Below, piece by piece: positions 33,336-42,757 of a stretch of 43,571 nucleotides of DNA. The notes beneath the pieces are model-generated. The model was not told where the DNA came from, did not search any database, and worked only from the letters and a program-made list of their open reading frames with translations. Location: assembly GCA_016930795.1 (NCBI GenBank), contig JAFGFY010000038.1:1-43571 (forward strand). Reading direction: 5' to 3'. This DNA comes from Deltaproteobacteria bacterium. Its GTDB lineage: Bacteria > Desulfobacterota > DSM-4660 > Desulfatiglandales > HGW-15. Position numbers and translations under genes: made by a program. Within the stretch, counting starts at the first letter, position 1. Each line of letters begins with the position of its first letter.

Positions 33336-34532
33336 TCAGGGTTTCGGTGGCGGGGGAGGAAACCCTTCCACTCCTCCTTCCATGTGCAAGACGGAGTGGA
33401 CGTTCTTCAATTCCTCCATAATCTTGATCTGTTGAGGGCACTTTTCTTCGCACTCCCCGCATTCCACACAACTGGAGGCTCTTTGATTTTCAGGCATAAA
33501 CATATTATACATCATCCGTGCCATTTGCTGTTGGTCGAAGAGAAAGTAGTTGTTATAGGCGTTGAAGTTTGTGGGGATATCAACCCCGTTAGGACACGGC
33601 ATGCAGTAACCACACCCTGTGCAGCCCACCTTGAGAAGCGCCTCATATTCTTGCCTAGCCTTTTGGATAAGCGACAGTTCATCCTGGGTGAGAGAATCGG
33701 ATTCAGCGTCCTCGACTATTTTCAGGTTTTCAACAAGCTGGGGCATGGCACTCATCCCGCTGAGGACCACAGAGACCTCAGCATGGTTTAAGACCCATCT
33801 CAGGGCCCACTCCGCGGGGGTCCTTTTCGTTTCAGCCGAATCCCAGATCGCCTGGACGGTTGGAGGGATATTGTCGGTCAGGTTTCCCCCGCGTAGGGGT
33901 TCCATAATAACCACGCCGATGCCTTTACCGGCCGCGTATTGCAGGCCTTCTTTTCCGGCCTGGCGGTTTTCGTCAAAGTAGTTGTACTGGATTTGGCAGA
34001 GGGTCCAGTCATAGCTGTCCACGATCTCTTTAAAAACTTTGACTTCGTCATGGAAGGAGAATCCCGCGTAACGTATGCGACCGTCTGAGATGAGCCTTTC
34101 CATGAATTCTAATGCCTTGAAGTCCTTCATAAGGGACCATGAATGATTACTCAGGCCATGGAGAAGATAGAAATCCACGTAATCGGAGTCGAGCCTCTTC
34201 AGCTGTTCATCAATAAACCTTTCAACATCAGAGGCCTCCTTGACCATCATCGCGGGGAGTTTGGTCGCGATCATGACTCTGTCGCGATGGGGTTTCATGG
34301 TTCTGCCCAAGATCTCTTCACTCTTCCCCCCGTGATAGGGATAGGCTGTATCAAAATAGTTGATTCCGTTTTCCATGGCATATAGGAGCATCTTTTCTGA
34401 CTCTTCCTCATTGACTGGTATTTCAAACGGTGAGAGGCTTTCATCGTCTGTTTCCATGGTGGGGAATCTCATACAACCGAACCCGAGAGCAGATACTTTG
34501 ATGCCGCTTTTACCCAATTTTCTATATTTCAT
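33336..34532 (-). CDS. Aldo/keto reductase with C-terminal 2[4Fe-4S] ferredoxin domain
   Basis: Protein of 398 aa. The aldo/keto reductase barrel starts MKYRKLGKSGIKVSALGFGC, with catalytic Asp/Tyr in FDTAYPYHGGKSEEI and Lys in MIATKLP, and a QIQYNYFD segment. Residues about 290-370 add two cysteine clusters, CTGCGYCMPCPNGVDIP and CVECGECEEKCPQ, for two [4Fe-4S] centres. This predicted oxidoreductase class is common in anaerobes; its substrate is unknown. A poly-Pro tail (PPPPPKP) closes the protein. AGAGGTG precedes the ATG. Confidence 0.9.
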   Translation of the reverse strand: MKYRKLGKSGIKVSALGFGCMRFPTMETDDESLSPFEIPVNEEESEKMLLYAMENGINYFDTAYPYHGGKSEEILGRTMKPHRDRVMIATKLPAMMVKEASDVERFIDEQLKRLDSDYVDFYLLHGLSNHSWSLMKDFKALEFMERLISDGRIRYAGFSFHDEVKVFKEIVDSYDWTLCQIQYNYFDENRQAGKEGLQYAAGKGIGVVIMEPLRGGNLTDNIPPTVQAIWDSAETKRTPAEWALRWVLNHAEVSVVLSGMSAMPQLVENLKIVEDAESDSLTQDELSLIQKARQEYEALLKVGCTGCGYCMPCPNGVDIPTNFNAYNNYFLFDQQQMARMMYNMFMPENQRASSCVECGECEEKCPQQIKIMEELKNVHSVLHMEGGVEGFPPPPPKP

Positions 34533-34697
34533 AGGTCACCTCTTTCTTTCTCCTGTAATTATTTTCCAATGAGAAATGCGTGATGAGCTCCGTCCCTCCC
34601 GAGAGATCATTCCGTAAAAAATATGCCTGGAAGATCTCATCTGTCATTTGTCACTTTACCAATCTTTCCCGAGGAACACCACTATTTCTTTATCGAA

Positions 34698-34726
34698 TTG
34701 ACACGCATGGTGTGATCCCCTATAGT
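34698..34726 (+). promoter_or_regulatory. Sigma-70 promoter of signal peptidase gene
   Basis: TTGACA (34698-34703), 17-base spacer, TATAGT (34721-34726), 33 bp before the ATG at 34760. Close match to consensus. Confidence 0.65.
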
Positions 34727-34759
34727 TCAACCCTAACCACTTGGTAATCTAACGGAAAA

Positions 34760-35260
34760 ATGGTTATCAGCAGCCCCCTCAGAAAATTCTTTTTACCCAA
34801 GATAACAAAACGATATCTGATCAGAATATCGATGGTAGCCCTTTTTTCATATATCTTTTTCAGCTTTGTCTGTACACCTTTCCGAATCAAGGGGCACAGC
34901 ATGGCGCCAACCTATATGGATGGTAGATTCAATTTCTGTTTCAAGTTGCGGTATATCTTCTCAAGACCGGAGAGAGGGGATATTGTGGCTATTCGTCTGG
35001 CCGGTGAAAGCGTTATGCTGTTGAAACGCGTGGTAGCTCTGGAGGGAGATGTCGTGGAATTTCGGAACGGCGATCTTTTTGTCAATGAAAGAAAAATCGA
35101 GGAAGACTACTCCCGTTACCCTTCTGAATGGAACCTTGCTCCTCGTAAGGTCAATGAAGGGAATGTTTATGTTGTGGGGGATAATCGAGGGGTCTCTATC
35201 GATATCCACCGGTTCGGTCAAACACCCGCGGATAGGATCGTTGGAAGCCCATTATGGTAA
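34760..35260 (+). CDS. Signal peptidase I (LepB family)
   Basis: Membrane-anchored serine protease of 166 aa that removes signal peptides. One N-terminal helix (about residues 22-42) is followed by KGHSMAPTYMDG with the catalytic Ser, then MLLKRVVALEGDVVEF with the general-base Lys, and the terminal box YVVGDNRGVSIDIHRFG. The last box reads SIDIHRFG where SxDSRxxG is usual, a mild divergence. It could be a specialised paralogue, since general LepB is normally longer. The next gene overlaps its stop by seven bases. Confidence 0.88.
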   Translation: MVISSPLRKFFLPKITKRYLIRISMVALFSYIFFSFVCTPFRIKGHSMAPTYMDGRFNFCFKLRYIFSRPERGDIVAIRLAGESVMLLKRVVALEGDVVEFRNGDLFVNERKIEEDYSRYPSEWNLAPRKVNEGNVYVVGDNRGVSIDIHRFGQTPADRIVGSPLW

Positions 35261-35751
35261 AGACAAAGCACATCATTGTTCTTGGAATCCTGGCGGGGGG
35301 GATGCTTGCAGTTTTCATCTTCTGGCAGAGTGAAGAGGCAAAGATTAAGAAGCAGTTTGAGTTTATCACAGCAAAGATTGAAAAGAGACCCGGCGAAAGC
35401 CTGATTGTTTCTGCCGCAAAGGCAAAACAGATAAAAGAAGTGTTTACTGAGAGATGCAGGATCAATGCGCCTGCCTATTCAGTTTACAGAGATATTTTAT
35501 CCGATGAGTTGCCGGACATCGTCCTTAGGGTGCGCGCCGAATATTCAGAAATATCCCTCATGTTTCAGGATTTTGATATTGAATTTCCCGAACAGGATGC
35601 CGCTCAAGTCAACGTAACCGTGATCATGGAAGGTAAATCAGTCAATGGAGAACCTGTTGAGGATCTCCATGAGTTGAAATGCGGTCTTCAGAAGATTGAA
35701 GAGGTCTGGAGATTCAAGGAGATCGGGATTGTTGAGGTCTTGAAGAAGTGA
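35254..35751 (+). CDS. Membrane-anchored protein of unknown function
   Basis: Protein of 165 aa with one N-terminal signal-anchor helix (HIIVLGILAGGMLAVFIFW), a following basic/helical segment and an alpha/beta domain ending WRFKEIGIVEVLKK, reminiscent of NTF2-like domains. The start overlaps the signal peptidase stop (ATGGTAA), so translation is coupled. It may be a substrate or helper of the peptidase, but nothing in the sequence shows this. Family not recognised. Confidence 0.7.
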   Translation: MVKTKHIIVLGILAGGMLAVFIFWQSEEAKIKKQFEFITAKIEKRPGESLIVSAAKAKQIKEVFTERCRINAPAYSVYRDILSDELPDIVLRVRAEYSEISLMFQDFDIEFPEQDAAQVNVTVIMEGKSVNGEPVEDLHELKCGLQKIEEVWRFKEIGIVEVLKK

Positions 35752-36339
35752 AAGGATAGGGGAGACCGGGTCAACCCATTGGCCTGGTGGTATTGATTCC
35801 TGAATCGAAAAAGAGAGAATAAGACTGTACAAATGAGGATAATTCCAATATCTTCAAAAGGTCCATATAATGCGGGAAAGACAACATCTTCCCATCCTTA
35901 AAAATAGAGATTCCACAGAATGGAAGGCTTTTCATGAATTATCCGACATACTGAGAAAGTATTCGTGTCGTGTTTCAGAATGAACTTGAACAAGAAGTAC
36001 CTGCTGCAGATCCAAAGGGGACATGGGGGTCTCTTTTCAGTTCCACCACCCAAAAGACGCCCAAGCCTTTAATCGCCCCCAAAGAGGACAGCGTTCAGTG
36101 GACAGGCACAAGAAATGCCCATCGCTGTGGGTAGATTGTTTGTGGGGCTGCTTCATAATATGCAAAATTATGGTGCCGTTCCACGGCCTCTGGATAGATG
36201 GTGGTGAAACTGAAAAGAGACCCCCATACCCCCCCAGGGTGTCATAGAGCATGCTAAAGCTATGGAAGGTATTTCTGGGACACGACACAAGATGACGGAT
36301 AGACGTTTGATGGAGAAGGATTGTAGAGGTGATGAAGAC
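35752..36339. other. Intergenic region containing a MITE-like element
   Basis: No gene is recognised between the unknown membrane protein and D-Ala-D-Ala ligase. Its main content is the 217-bp inverted-repeat element at 36017-36233. Short frames here lack ribosome sites and family motifs. Confidence 0.5.
36017..36233. mobile_element. MITE-like element with 34-bp terminal inverted repeats
   Basis: The left end (36017-36050) has GGGGGTCTCTTTTCAGTTCC and ends CACCACC. The right end (36200-36233) is its reverse complement, with GGTGGTGAAACTGAAAAGAG followed by ACCCCC. Over 34 bases only three positions differ. The 149-bp interior has no open reading frame of note. Size and long terminal inverted repeats fit a non-autonomous transposable element; no clear target-site duplication is seen. 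Confidence 0.65.
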
Positions 36340-37440
36340 ATGAGAAAGAGGATCAAAGTGGCTATCCTGTTTGGAGGGCGGTCAGCTGAACACGAAGTAT
36401 CTCTCAAGTCCGCGATCAATGTGATTAACGCCGTCGATGGGGATAAGTATGAGCCTGTACTGATTGGTATTGATCGAGAGGGAAGGTGGTTTAAGAATGA
36501 AAACGCACTGCTTCTTTTGAAATCCAGGAATGCGGACTGGATTCAGCATGACGAAGGGAATCGCGAAATCGCCCCCATATCCAGTAAGGACCATGGACAG
36601 CTCCTTGATTTGACGAATCGAGAACAGATAGAACCGATCGATGTGATATTCCCTGTTCTTCACGGGCCCTATGGTGAAGATGGATCTATTCAAGGTTTTT
36701 CAAGACTCGCCAATGTCCCCTGTGTGGGCGCGGGTATTCTTGGCTCGGCCATATGTATGGACAAAGATGTAGCGAAACGGATTCTTCGGGAGGCCGGGAT
36801 TGCCGTGGCAGAGTTTGTGACTCTAAGGAGAAAAGACGATGTAAAGGAACGAATAGAAGAGATAGAAAAAAGTCTTAAATACCCCTTGTTCGTCAAGCCT
36901 GCCAACATGGGATCATCTGTTGGGATCTCCAGGGTGATGAACTTGGATGAGCTCTATCCGGCGATTGACTTGGCATTTGAATACGATACGAAGGTTATGG
37001 TTGAACAGGAGGTTCCGGGTCGCGAAATCGAGTGTTCAGTTCTGGGCAATGAGAGTCCGATAGCTTCGGTTCCCGGAGAGATCGTCACAAAGGACGGATT
37101 CTATTCATATGATTCGAAATATGTGGATGAAGATGGGGCCCTCCTCATCATTCCTGCGGATATAGAACCCGAAACCATGGAAAATATACAGACCACGGCT
37201 CTTAGCGCTTTTGAACGACTCGAATGTAGCGGTATGGCCCGAGTGGATATGTTTCTAACAGACCATGGCGAGATCTATGTGAATGAAATCAACTCGATTC
37301 CCGGATTCACAAGAATCAGCATGTATCCCAAGCTGTGGGAGGCCTCGGGGATCTCATATTCAGACCTGATTGACCGTCTCATAACCCTAGCCATTGAGGA
37401 TTTCGAACGACGCAATCATCTAAAGACCTCACGTGAATGA
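36340..37440 (+). CDS. ddl: D-alanine--D-alanine ligase
   Basis: ATP-grasp enzyme of peptidoglycan precursor synthesis, 366 aa. Motifs are VAILFGGRSAEHEVSLKSA at the N-terminus, FPVLHGPYGEDGSIQG, the ATP-binding PLFVKPANMGSSVGISRV and the metal/active-site end VNEINSIPGFTRISMYPKLW. ATG 36340 begins directly at MRKRIKVAILFGG; an earlier in-frame ATG at 36262 would add a non-conserved leader. It acts in the cytoplasm before MurF. Confidence 0.94.
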   Translation: MRKRIKVAILFGGRSAEHEVSLKSAINVINAVDGDKYEPVLIGIDREGRWFKNENALLLLKSRNADWIQHDEGNREIAPISSKDHGQLLDLTNREQIEPIDVIFPVLHGPYGEDGSIQGFSRLANVPCVGAGILGSAICMDKDVAKRILREAGIAVAEFVTLRRKDDVKERIEEIEKSLKYPLFVKPANMGSSVGISRVMNLDELYPAIDLAFEYDTKVMVEQEVPGREIECSVLGNESPIASVPGEIVTKDGFYSYDSKYVDEDGALLIIPADIEPETMENIQTTALSAFERLECSGMARVDMFLTDHGEIYVNEINSIPGFTRISMYPKLWEASGISYSDLIDRLITLAIEDFERRNHLKTSRE

Positions 37441-37534
37441 CATCGCTAGGCCTTTTCACTCAACGCAACTTTTTTCTCCAGGAGATAGAAAGTGATCATA
37501 TTCATCCTATTGAAAAGGACTGAACCGCTGTGAT

Positions 37535-39097
37535 ATGACCCCTTCACAATTCGATGCCGATTTCTTCTCAAAAACCGTCCTTGTCACTGGCGCCACTGGA
37601 TATGTCGGTGGACGTCTGGTCCCGAGGCTGCTTGCCGGAGGCCACCGGGTCAGGGCTACGGGTCGCTCCATGCGAAAGCTCCGGGGAAGAACATGGGCGA
37701 ATCATCCCCGAGTTGAGTTGGTCCGGGCTGACTTTCAGTCCCCTGATTCGGCTCAGCTACGAGAAGCCATTGAGGGCTGTTCATCGGCATACTACCTTGT
37801 CCACTCCATGAGCCCGGAGTATAAGGATTTTCCCCATGCCGACCGACGAGCTGCGCGAAATTTTATGAGTGCTGCGATCCAGGCAAATCTCAAGAGAATC
37901 ATTTATTTGGGCGGGTTGGGCATGGATTCTCCCGAACTCAGTTCACATCTGAAGAGCAGGGCCGAGGTAGGACGCATCCTGCGATCAGGCCCCATTCCAA
38001 CGACCATATTGCGATCCGCCATTATCCTCGGGTCCGGGAGCGCATCATTCGAGATTCTGAGGTATCTGAGTGAACGACTCCCTTTGATGTTGCTCCCTCC
38101 AAATGTGTTAAATACAGAAATTCAACCCATCTGTATCCGAGATGTCTTGACTTATCTTGAGAGCTGCCTAGGCAATGAGGAAACAATCGGTGAAATCTTC
38201 GACATTGGGGGCCCGGATGTGTTGACCTATCGACAACTCTTCAACCTGTACGCAAAGGAGACCGGCCTAGGCAAACCCCTGTTCATTACTCCGGGATTCT
38301 TATCGGATTTCAATACAGGGCGGCGAATTGTCCTTTCAATTGCTCGGATGGTCCTGCCTGTTTCTCCTGCTATATCGGAGCCCCTTTTACAGGGCGCCCG
38401 AAACAGGGCGGTTGTCATGGATGATCGAATTACCAAAATCATTCCTTTGAATCTGATGACCTGCAGCGAGGCGATCAGGAGGGCTATTCAAAAGGATTCC
38501 CTCAGAATCGTGGAGACGCGATGGAGTGACGCCGGTCAGTTGAAGCCACCGGAGTGGACGCATCCCGGTGACGCACCTTATGCGGGAGGGCCCCTCCTCC
38601 AGGGGGGATTTAGGCTTACGCTTGACGCTCCGTCACAGGATGTCTGGCCGGTGATTGCCTGTCTGGGCGGGAAAACCGGCTGGTACTACGGGGACTTTCT
38701 CTGGAGGGTCAGAGGATGGATGGATAATCTTGCTGGAGGAGTGGGTTTGAGAAGAGGGCGTCGACATCCTGAACAACTCCTCGTGGGGGATGCCCTTGAT
38801 TTTTGGCGTGTCCTCATGGTAAAGCCCCCACGGCGCCTAATCCTACTGGCCGAGATGAGACTCCCCGGTGAGGCAATCCTGGATATTGAACTCAATGAGA
38901 CGCGGCACGGACAGACAGAAATCCGGCTGGGTACCCGATTCAGAAGCAAGGGATTATACGGTCTTTTCTACTGGTATACCCTTTTACCCTTTCATGATCT
39001 CCTTTTCGGTGGGATGCTCAGGGCCATCGCCAAAAGGGTAGGACATGATGTCATAAGCGGTCCCGAGAAATTCAAGCCCGGGCCGCTTGTCCTGTAG
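37535..39097 (+). CDS. NAD(P)-binding SDR-like protein with DUF2867 domain
   Basis: Protein of 520 aa. The N-terminal ~290 residues form an extended SDR/NmrA-like Rossmann fold, with TVLVTGATGYVGGRLVPRLL, YYLVHSMSPEYKDF and GGLGMDSPELSSHLKSRAEVG (YbjT-like). Residues about 340-510 resemble DUF2867, with GGKTGWYYGDFLWRVRGWMD and LGTRFRSKGLYGLFYWY. Substrate and pathway are unknown. AAAAGGA lies upstream of the ATG. Confidence 0.88.
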   Translation: MTPSQFDADFFSKTVLVTGATGYVGGRLVPRLLAGGHRVRATGRSMRKLRGRTWANHPRVELVRADFQSPDSAQLREAIEGCSSAYYLVHSMSPEYKDFPHADRRAARNFMSAAIQANLKRIIYLGGLGMDSPELSSHLKSRAEVGRILRSGPIPTTILRSAIILGSGSASFEILRYLSERLPLMLLPPNVLNTEIQPICIRDVLTYLESCLGNEETIGEIFDIGGPDVLTYRQLFNLYAKETGLGKPLFITPGFLSDFNTGRRIVLSIARMVLPVSPAISEPLLQGARNRAVVMDDRITKIIPLNLMTCSEAIRRAIQKDSLRIVETRWSDAGQLKPPEWTHPGDAPYAGGPLLQGGFRLTLDAPSQDVWPVIACLGGKTGWYYGDFLWRVRGWMDNLAGGVGLRRGRRHPEQLLVGDALDFWRVLMVKPPRRLILLAEMRLPGEAILDIELNETRHGQTEIRLGTRFRSKGLYGLFYWYTLLPFHDLLFGGMLRAIAKRVGHDVISGPEKFKPGPLVL

Positions 39098-39206
39098 GAG
39101 CAAGAGCTCTGACTTGCCATCAACTAGACATCTATGGTACATATCTTGCCAGTACTCAGTGCCAAGGCATAGTGAAAAACGTGACCTTACGAGGAAGGAG
39201 AGAAAG

Positions 39207-40109
39207 ATGGCTGATGCAGGAGAGATTTTAGATGCCAGGGACCTCTCGGAGATGCCGGAACCCGAGAGGGTGAGTATGAAAGGAAAAGGAATAAAGGGCG
39301 GAGAAAACCTGGATTGGGGGATGAGAAATCGTCTTTCCCGGCTGATCAAGGAGGATGGGCACTGTCAGTTTCTTCCCATCGATCATGGCTATTTTCAAGG
39401 CCCCACGAGGTGTTTGGAGAGGCCGGGGGAGACGATCAAAGATTTGGTCCCCTATGCCGACGGCCTCTTCGTCACAAGGGGTGTTCTGCGCTCAGCCGTG
39501 GATCCGGATGATGAAACACCAATCATCCTAAGGGTCTCAGGGGGGACGAGCGTAGTCGGAAAAGATTTGGCCAATGAGGTCATTACAACTTCCGTCGAAG
39601 AGATGATTCGCCTCAATGTGGCGGCGGTCGGCATTTCGATCTTTGTGGGGAGTGAATACGAAAAGGAGAGTCTTGAGAACCTGGCTGTCCTCATAAACGA
39701 ATGCGAGGATTACGGGATTCCTGTCATGGCGGTAACCGCTGTCGGGAAAGAGCTTGAAAAAAGAACAGCGCGATACCTGGCCCTGTCTTGTCGTATTGCT
39801 GCAGAATTAGGGGCAAAGATCGTCAAAACATATTATGCCGCTGAAGGCTTTGAGAAAGTGACCAATGGATGCCCTGTCCCGGTTGTGATAGCCGGTGGCC
39901 CCAGGTGTGAAACAGAACTTGAGGTGTTTGACTTCGTGTATGATGGTATGCAGAAGGGCGCCATCGGAGTGAATCTTGGGAGAAATGTCTGGCAGCATTC
40001 CCATCCCTTGGCCATGATGAGGGCGCTGAATGCCATTATCCATGAGGGCGCGACGCCGAAACAGGCTGTTGATCTTTTTGAAACCATACGGCGGGGCAAA
40101 ATGGAATAA
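39207..40109 (+). CDS. LsrF/DeoC-type class I aldolase or thiolase
   Basis: TIM-barrel enzyme of 300 aa. Family landmarks are CQFLPIDHGYFQGPTRCLE, the Schiff-base lysine region AKIVKTYYAAEGFEKV and the phosphate loop PVVIAGGPRCETE with GVNLGRNVWQH. The family includes LsrF (autoinducer-2 catabolism), archaeal-type fructose aldolase and the ADH synthase of archaeal aromatic amino acid synthesis, so the substrate remains open. No other lsr genes are present. AGGAAGGAGAG precedes ATG 39207; an upstream in-frame ATG at 39087 lies within the previous gene. A zinc dehydrogenase and class II aldolase follow. Confidence 0.85.
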   Translation: MADAGEILDARDLSEMPEPERVSMKGKGIKGGENLDWGMRNRLSRLIKEDGHCQFLPIDHGYFQGPTRCLERPGETIKDLVPYADGLFVTRGVLRSAVDPDDETPIILRVSGGTSVVGKDLANEVITTSVEEMIRLNVAAVGISIFVGSEYEKESLENLAVLINECEDYGIPVMAVTAVGKELEKRTARYLALSCRIAAELGAKIVKTYYAAEGFEKVTNGCPVPVVIAGGPRCETELEVFDFVYDGMQKGAIGVNLGRNVWQHSHPLAMMRALNAIIHEGATPKQAVDLFETIRRGKME

Positions 40110-40263
40110 CGTGAACAGAACTGGAACAGATTCTGTATGTGATGATTAATGATCAATGACGAATCACTCATGAACAATAACGATATGGAGTTGAGTCGTT
40201 TGTGAGAGTCATCAGAGTGTTAAGCCCGTATGGCGAGGAACTTATCGAACTCAAAAGGACTGG

Positions 40264-40288
40264 TTGGCGTCGCCACAGGCGACGCCAA
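40264..40288. repeat. Perfect 11-bp hairpin with ACA loop
   Basis: TTGGCGTCGCC (40264-40274) and GGCGACGCCAA (40278-40288) enclose ACA. It lies 46 bp before the dehydrogenase start. There is no T-run after it, so a typical terminator is not indicated; it may be a mobile palindrome or a regulatory site. Confidence 0.5.
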
Positions 40289-40334
40289 GGACTGATCCAT
40301 ATGAAGAGACCAATGGACCGACGCCGAGTGAAAG

Positions 40335-41387
40335 ATGTCTGAAGATCCCAAAATGCGCGTGCTGATGTATTACAGCAACCATGATGTTCGGCTTGAACGG
40401 GTCCCTGTCCCTAAGATAGGACCGGATGAAATTCTGATGCGGGTGATAGCCAGCGGAATATGCGGCAGTGATGTGATAGAGTGGTACAGGCGGGATAAAG
40501 TCCCGCTCGTGCTTGGTCATGAGGTGGCAGGAGAGGTCGTCTATGTCGGTGAGGATGTAGAAGGGTACGAAGAAGGGGACCGGGTGGCCGCTACTCATCA
40601 TGTGCCGTGTAACACATGTCATTACTGTCTCAAGGGACACCATACAGTATGTGAGACATTATTAAGGGGGACCCATTTTGATCCGGGTGGATTTGCTGAA
40701 TATGTGAGAATTCCCGCCATTAACGTGGACCGCGGCGTTTTCAAGATACCTGATGGTGTATCATTTGAGGATGCCTCTTTTATGGAACCCTTAGCCTGCG
40801 TTAGCAGGGGACAGAGGCACGCCGGACTGAAATCGGGACAGACCGTGTTGATTTTGGGTTGCGGGATATCCGGGTTGCTACATGTCAGTCTGGCCCGTGC
40901 TTTGGGGGCTGGGTTGGTCATAGGTGCGGACACGATCCCTTTTCGTCTGGAGAAGGCAAAATCCCTCGGTGCGCATGTCACGCTTGCAGCGACGGATACG
41001 TTGATCGATAGTTTGAGAGACGTCAATGAGGGATATCTCGCAGATCTCGTGATCATCTGTTTTGAAGGATTCATCCCTTTGGCACTCCAGACAGTGGAAA
41101 GGGGAGGAACGGTACTTTTTTTTGCTGGAGCATCCGAAGGAATGACCCTCCCTGGAACGATTAATGCTATCTTCTGGAGAACAGAAGTGACTCTGACAAG
41201 CAGTTACGGAGGAAGCCCTGGAGACTGTGATACGGCCCTTAGGCTCATCCGTTCGGGGGCTGTCCCCGTAGGCAAACTGATTACTCACCGAATGGCTTTG
41301 GCAGATGGGGTAAAGGGTTTTCAGGCTGTCTCCTCTCCGGTGGAGCATGAATGCATCAAGGTCATTATCGAGCCGCATAAGGATTGA
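40335..41387 (+). CDS. Zinc-dependent medium-chain alcohol dehydrogenase
   Basis: Protein of 350 aa. Catalytic zinc ligands are in GICGSDVIEWY and LGHEVAGEVV; the structural zinc loop is PCNTCHYCLKGHHTVC. The nucleotide fold shows LILGCGISGLLHVSLARALG and ends in the C-terminal substrate region. It oxidises an alcohol or polyol with NAD(P); resemblance to sorbitol/threonine-type members is general only. Between aldolase genes on the same strand, a sugar or polyol substrate is likely. An in-frame ATG at 40353 is an alternative start. The gap before it contains the 11-bp hairpin. Confidence 0.9.
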   Translation: MSEDPKMRVLMYYSNHDVRLERVPVPKIGPDEILMRVIASGICGSDVIEWYRRDKVPLVLGHEVAGEVVYVGEDVEGYEEGDRVAATHHVPCNTCHYCLKGHHTVCETLLRGTHFDPGGFAEYVRIPAINVDRGVFKIPDGVSFEDASFMEPLACVSRGQRHAGLKSGQTVLILGCGISGLLHVSLARALGAGLVIGADTIPFRLEKAKSLGAHVTLAATDTLIDSLRDVNEGYLADLVIICFEGFIPLALQTVERGGTVLFFAGASEGMTLPGTINAIFWRTEVTLTSSYGGSPGDCDTALRLIRSGAVPVGKLITHRMALADGVKGFQAVSSPVEHECIKVIIEPHKD

Positions 41388-41461
41388 CGATTGAAGAATC
41401 ACCCTTCATGTTGTCAATCGACAATCATCAATAATCAATCCAAAAATGGGAGGATGAAAAG

Positions 41462-42757
41462 ATGGGTTCAGAGAAACAAGAATTGCTTCCGGAATTTGTA
41501 AAGGCTTTGGAAATCGGGCGTCCACCCAATATCACTCGATTGTTTCCCCATTCTAAGGCTTTAATCGTCAGCGGAAAGGTCATTGACCGCGCCATGATAG
41601 GCAAAGGAAAGGCCATGACGATTGCCGCCAACGGGAGAAATCATTTTGTGATCCGCGGCACACTCCAGGCGGCCCAGAGGGCCAATGCGGCCATCATTAT
41701 TGAAATCGCCAAGTCGGAAGGGGGAGGAGGTGCCTATTGTGCCGTCAACTTTTGGAACTTGGCCAGGCAGGTGGATGCGGTGTGTAATGAATTGGGGATT
41801 ACCATCCCGGTAGCCATTCATGCCGATCACTACGGGATCAAGAGTGCTCAAGATGTGGAGGCCGCGAAGACGGAGATTCCCTCCCTGTTTGATGCCGGCA
41901 TTACCTCCATCGCTATTGATGCCTCACACCTGCCGGATGACGAAAATCTCCTCGCCAATCTTGCCTTGAGCCCTTTTGTGCCCACATGGGCCGGCTATGA
42001 GACAGAGGTGGGTGAGATCAAGGGTAAGGAAGGACTTTCCACGGTTGACGAGGCCCTTTTCTTGATTCAGGGATTGAATGCCCATGAGATATTCCCTGAT
42101 TGGATAGCCCTTAATAATGGGACAACCCACGGTATAGAGGCGAGTGATCAAGGGATTCAGGTCCCTCTTACAAGAGAAATCCATGATGCCCTGAAGAAAT
42201 ACAAGGTCTCGGGCGCTCAGCACGGAACCTCCGGGAACAGCTCCGAGAGGCTTCGAAAGATTGTTGAGGAGACGAATACCACCAAAGCCAATGTGGCCAC
42301 GGCCCTGCAGATGATCGCGTGGGGGGTCAAGGTCAATGAATACGGAAACGCCTTTTTGGATGATAGCGGAGAGTTTGTAAAGATGCCGGAAGAGGGTATG
42401 ACAGAGGCTTTGTGGACCGAGATGGTGGAATACGCTCGATCAAAGGGCATTAAGGGTGGAGATTACAAGAAGCTCAACCTTCCCTTTGAGAACAGGCTGT
42501 TGGGACAAGGGCGGGATATCCGGCAAAGGATGTGCAAAGGCGTGGAGGATTTTGTCTTTGACCTTCTGAGTAACGTCTTTTATGCCAAAGACACAGCTCC
42601 TTTGGCCATGGACTCCATTCTTAACACAGGCTCCTATGATTTAGGACCTAAAGTCGCCCGAATTGAAGACCCAGGTGAATGGACAGAGGATAAGATAAGA
42701 AAAAGAGCAGCAGGCATCATCTCCGGCAAAAGACCGGAAGGGGATTTTGATGACTGA
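41462..42757 (+). CDS. Class II fructose-bisphosphate aldolase-like protein
   Basis: Metal-dependent aldolase of 431 aa. Zinc ligands are in PVAIHADHYGIKS, SIAIDASHLPDDENL, NNGTTHGIEAS and SGAQHGTSGNSSERL. The opening AAIIIEIAKSEGGG and the long C-terminal extension suit the larger class II group used in glycolysis and gluconeogenesis. Its clustering with an LsrF-like aldolase and a zinc dehydrogenase may point to a sugar-specific pathway, so the substrate need not be fructose bisphosphate. Its stop overlaps the start of the next gene by eight bases. Confidence 0.9.
   Translation: MGSEKQELLPEFVKALEIGRPPNITRLFPHSKALIVSGKVIDRAMIGKGKAMTIAANGRNHFVIRGTLQAAQRANAAIIIEIAKSEGGGGAYCAVNFWNLARQVDAVCNELGITIPVAIHADHYGIKSAQDVEAAKTEIPSLFDAGITSIAIDASHLPDDENLLANLALSPFVPTWAGYETEVGEIKGKEGLSTVDEALFLIQGLNAHEIFPDWIALNNGTTHGIEASDQGIQVPLTREIHDALKKYKVSGAQHGTSGNSSERLRKIVEETNTTKANVATALQMIAWGVKVNEYGNAFLDDSGEFVKMPEEGMTEALWTEMVEYARSKGIKGGDYKKLNLPFENRLLGQGRDIRQRMCKGVEDFVFDLLSNVFYAKDTAPLAMDSILNTGSYDLGPKVARIEDPGEWTEDKIRKRAAGIISGKRPEGDFDD

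Noticed and set aside
36023-36247. 74-codon frame within the inverted-repeat element
   Set aside because: It starts inside the left inverted repeat, lacks a ribosome site and has no recognisable transposase motif.
40130-41440. Repeated ATTGA/AATCA-like words before the dehydrogenase and class II aldolase genes
   Set aside because: Low-complexity spacer sequence, not evenly spaced and not a CRISPR array or attachment site.
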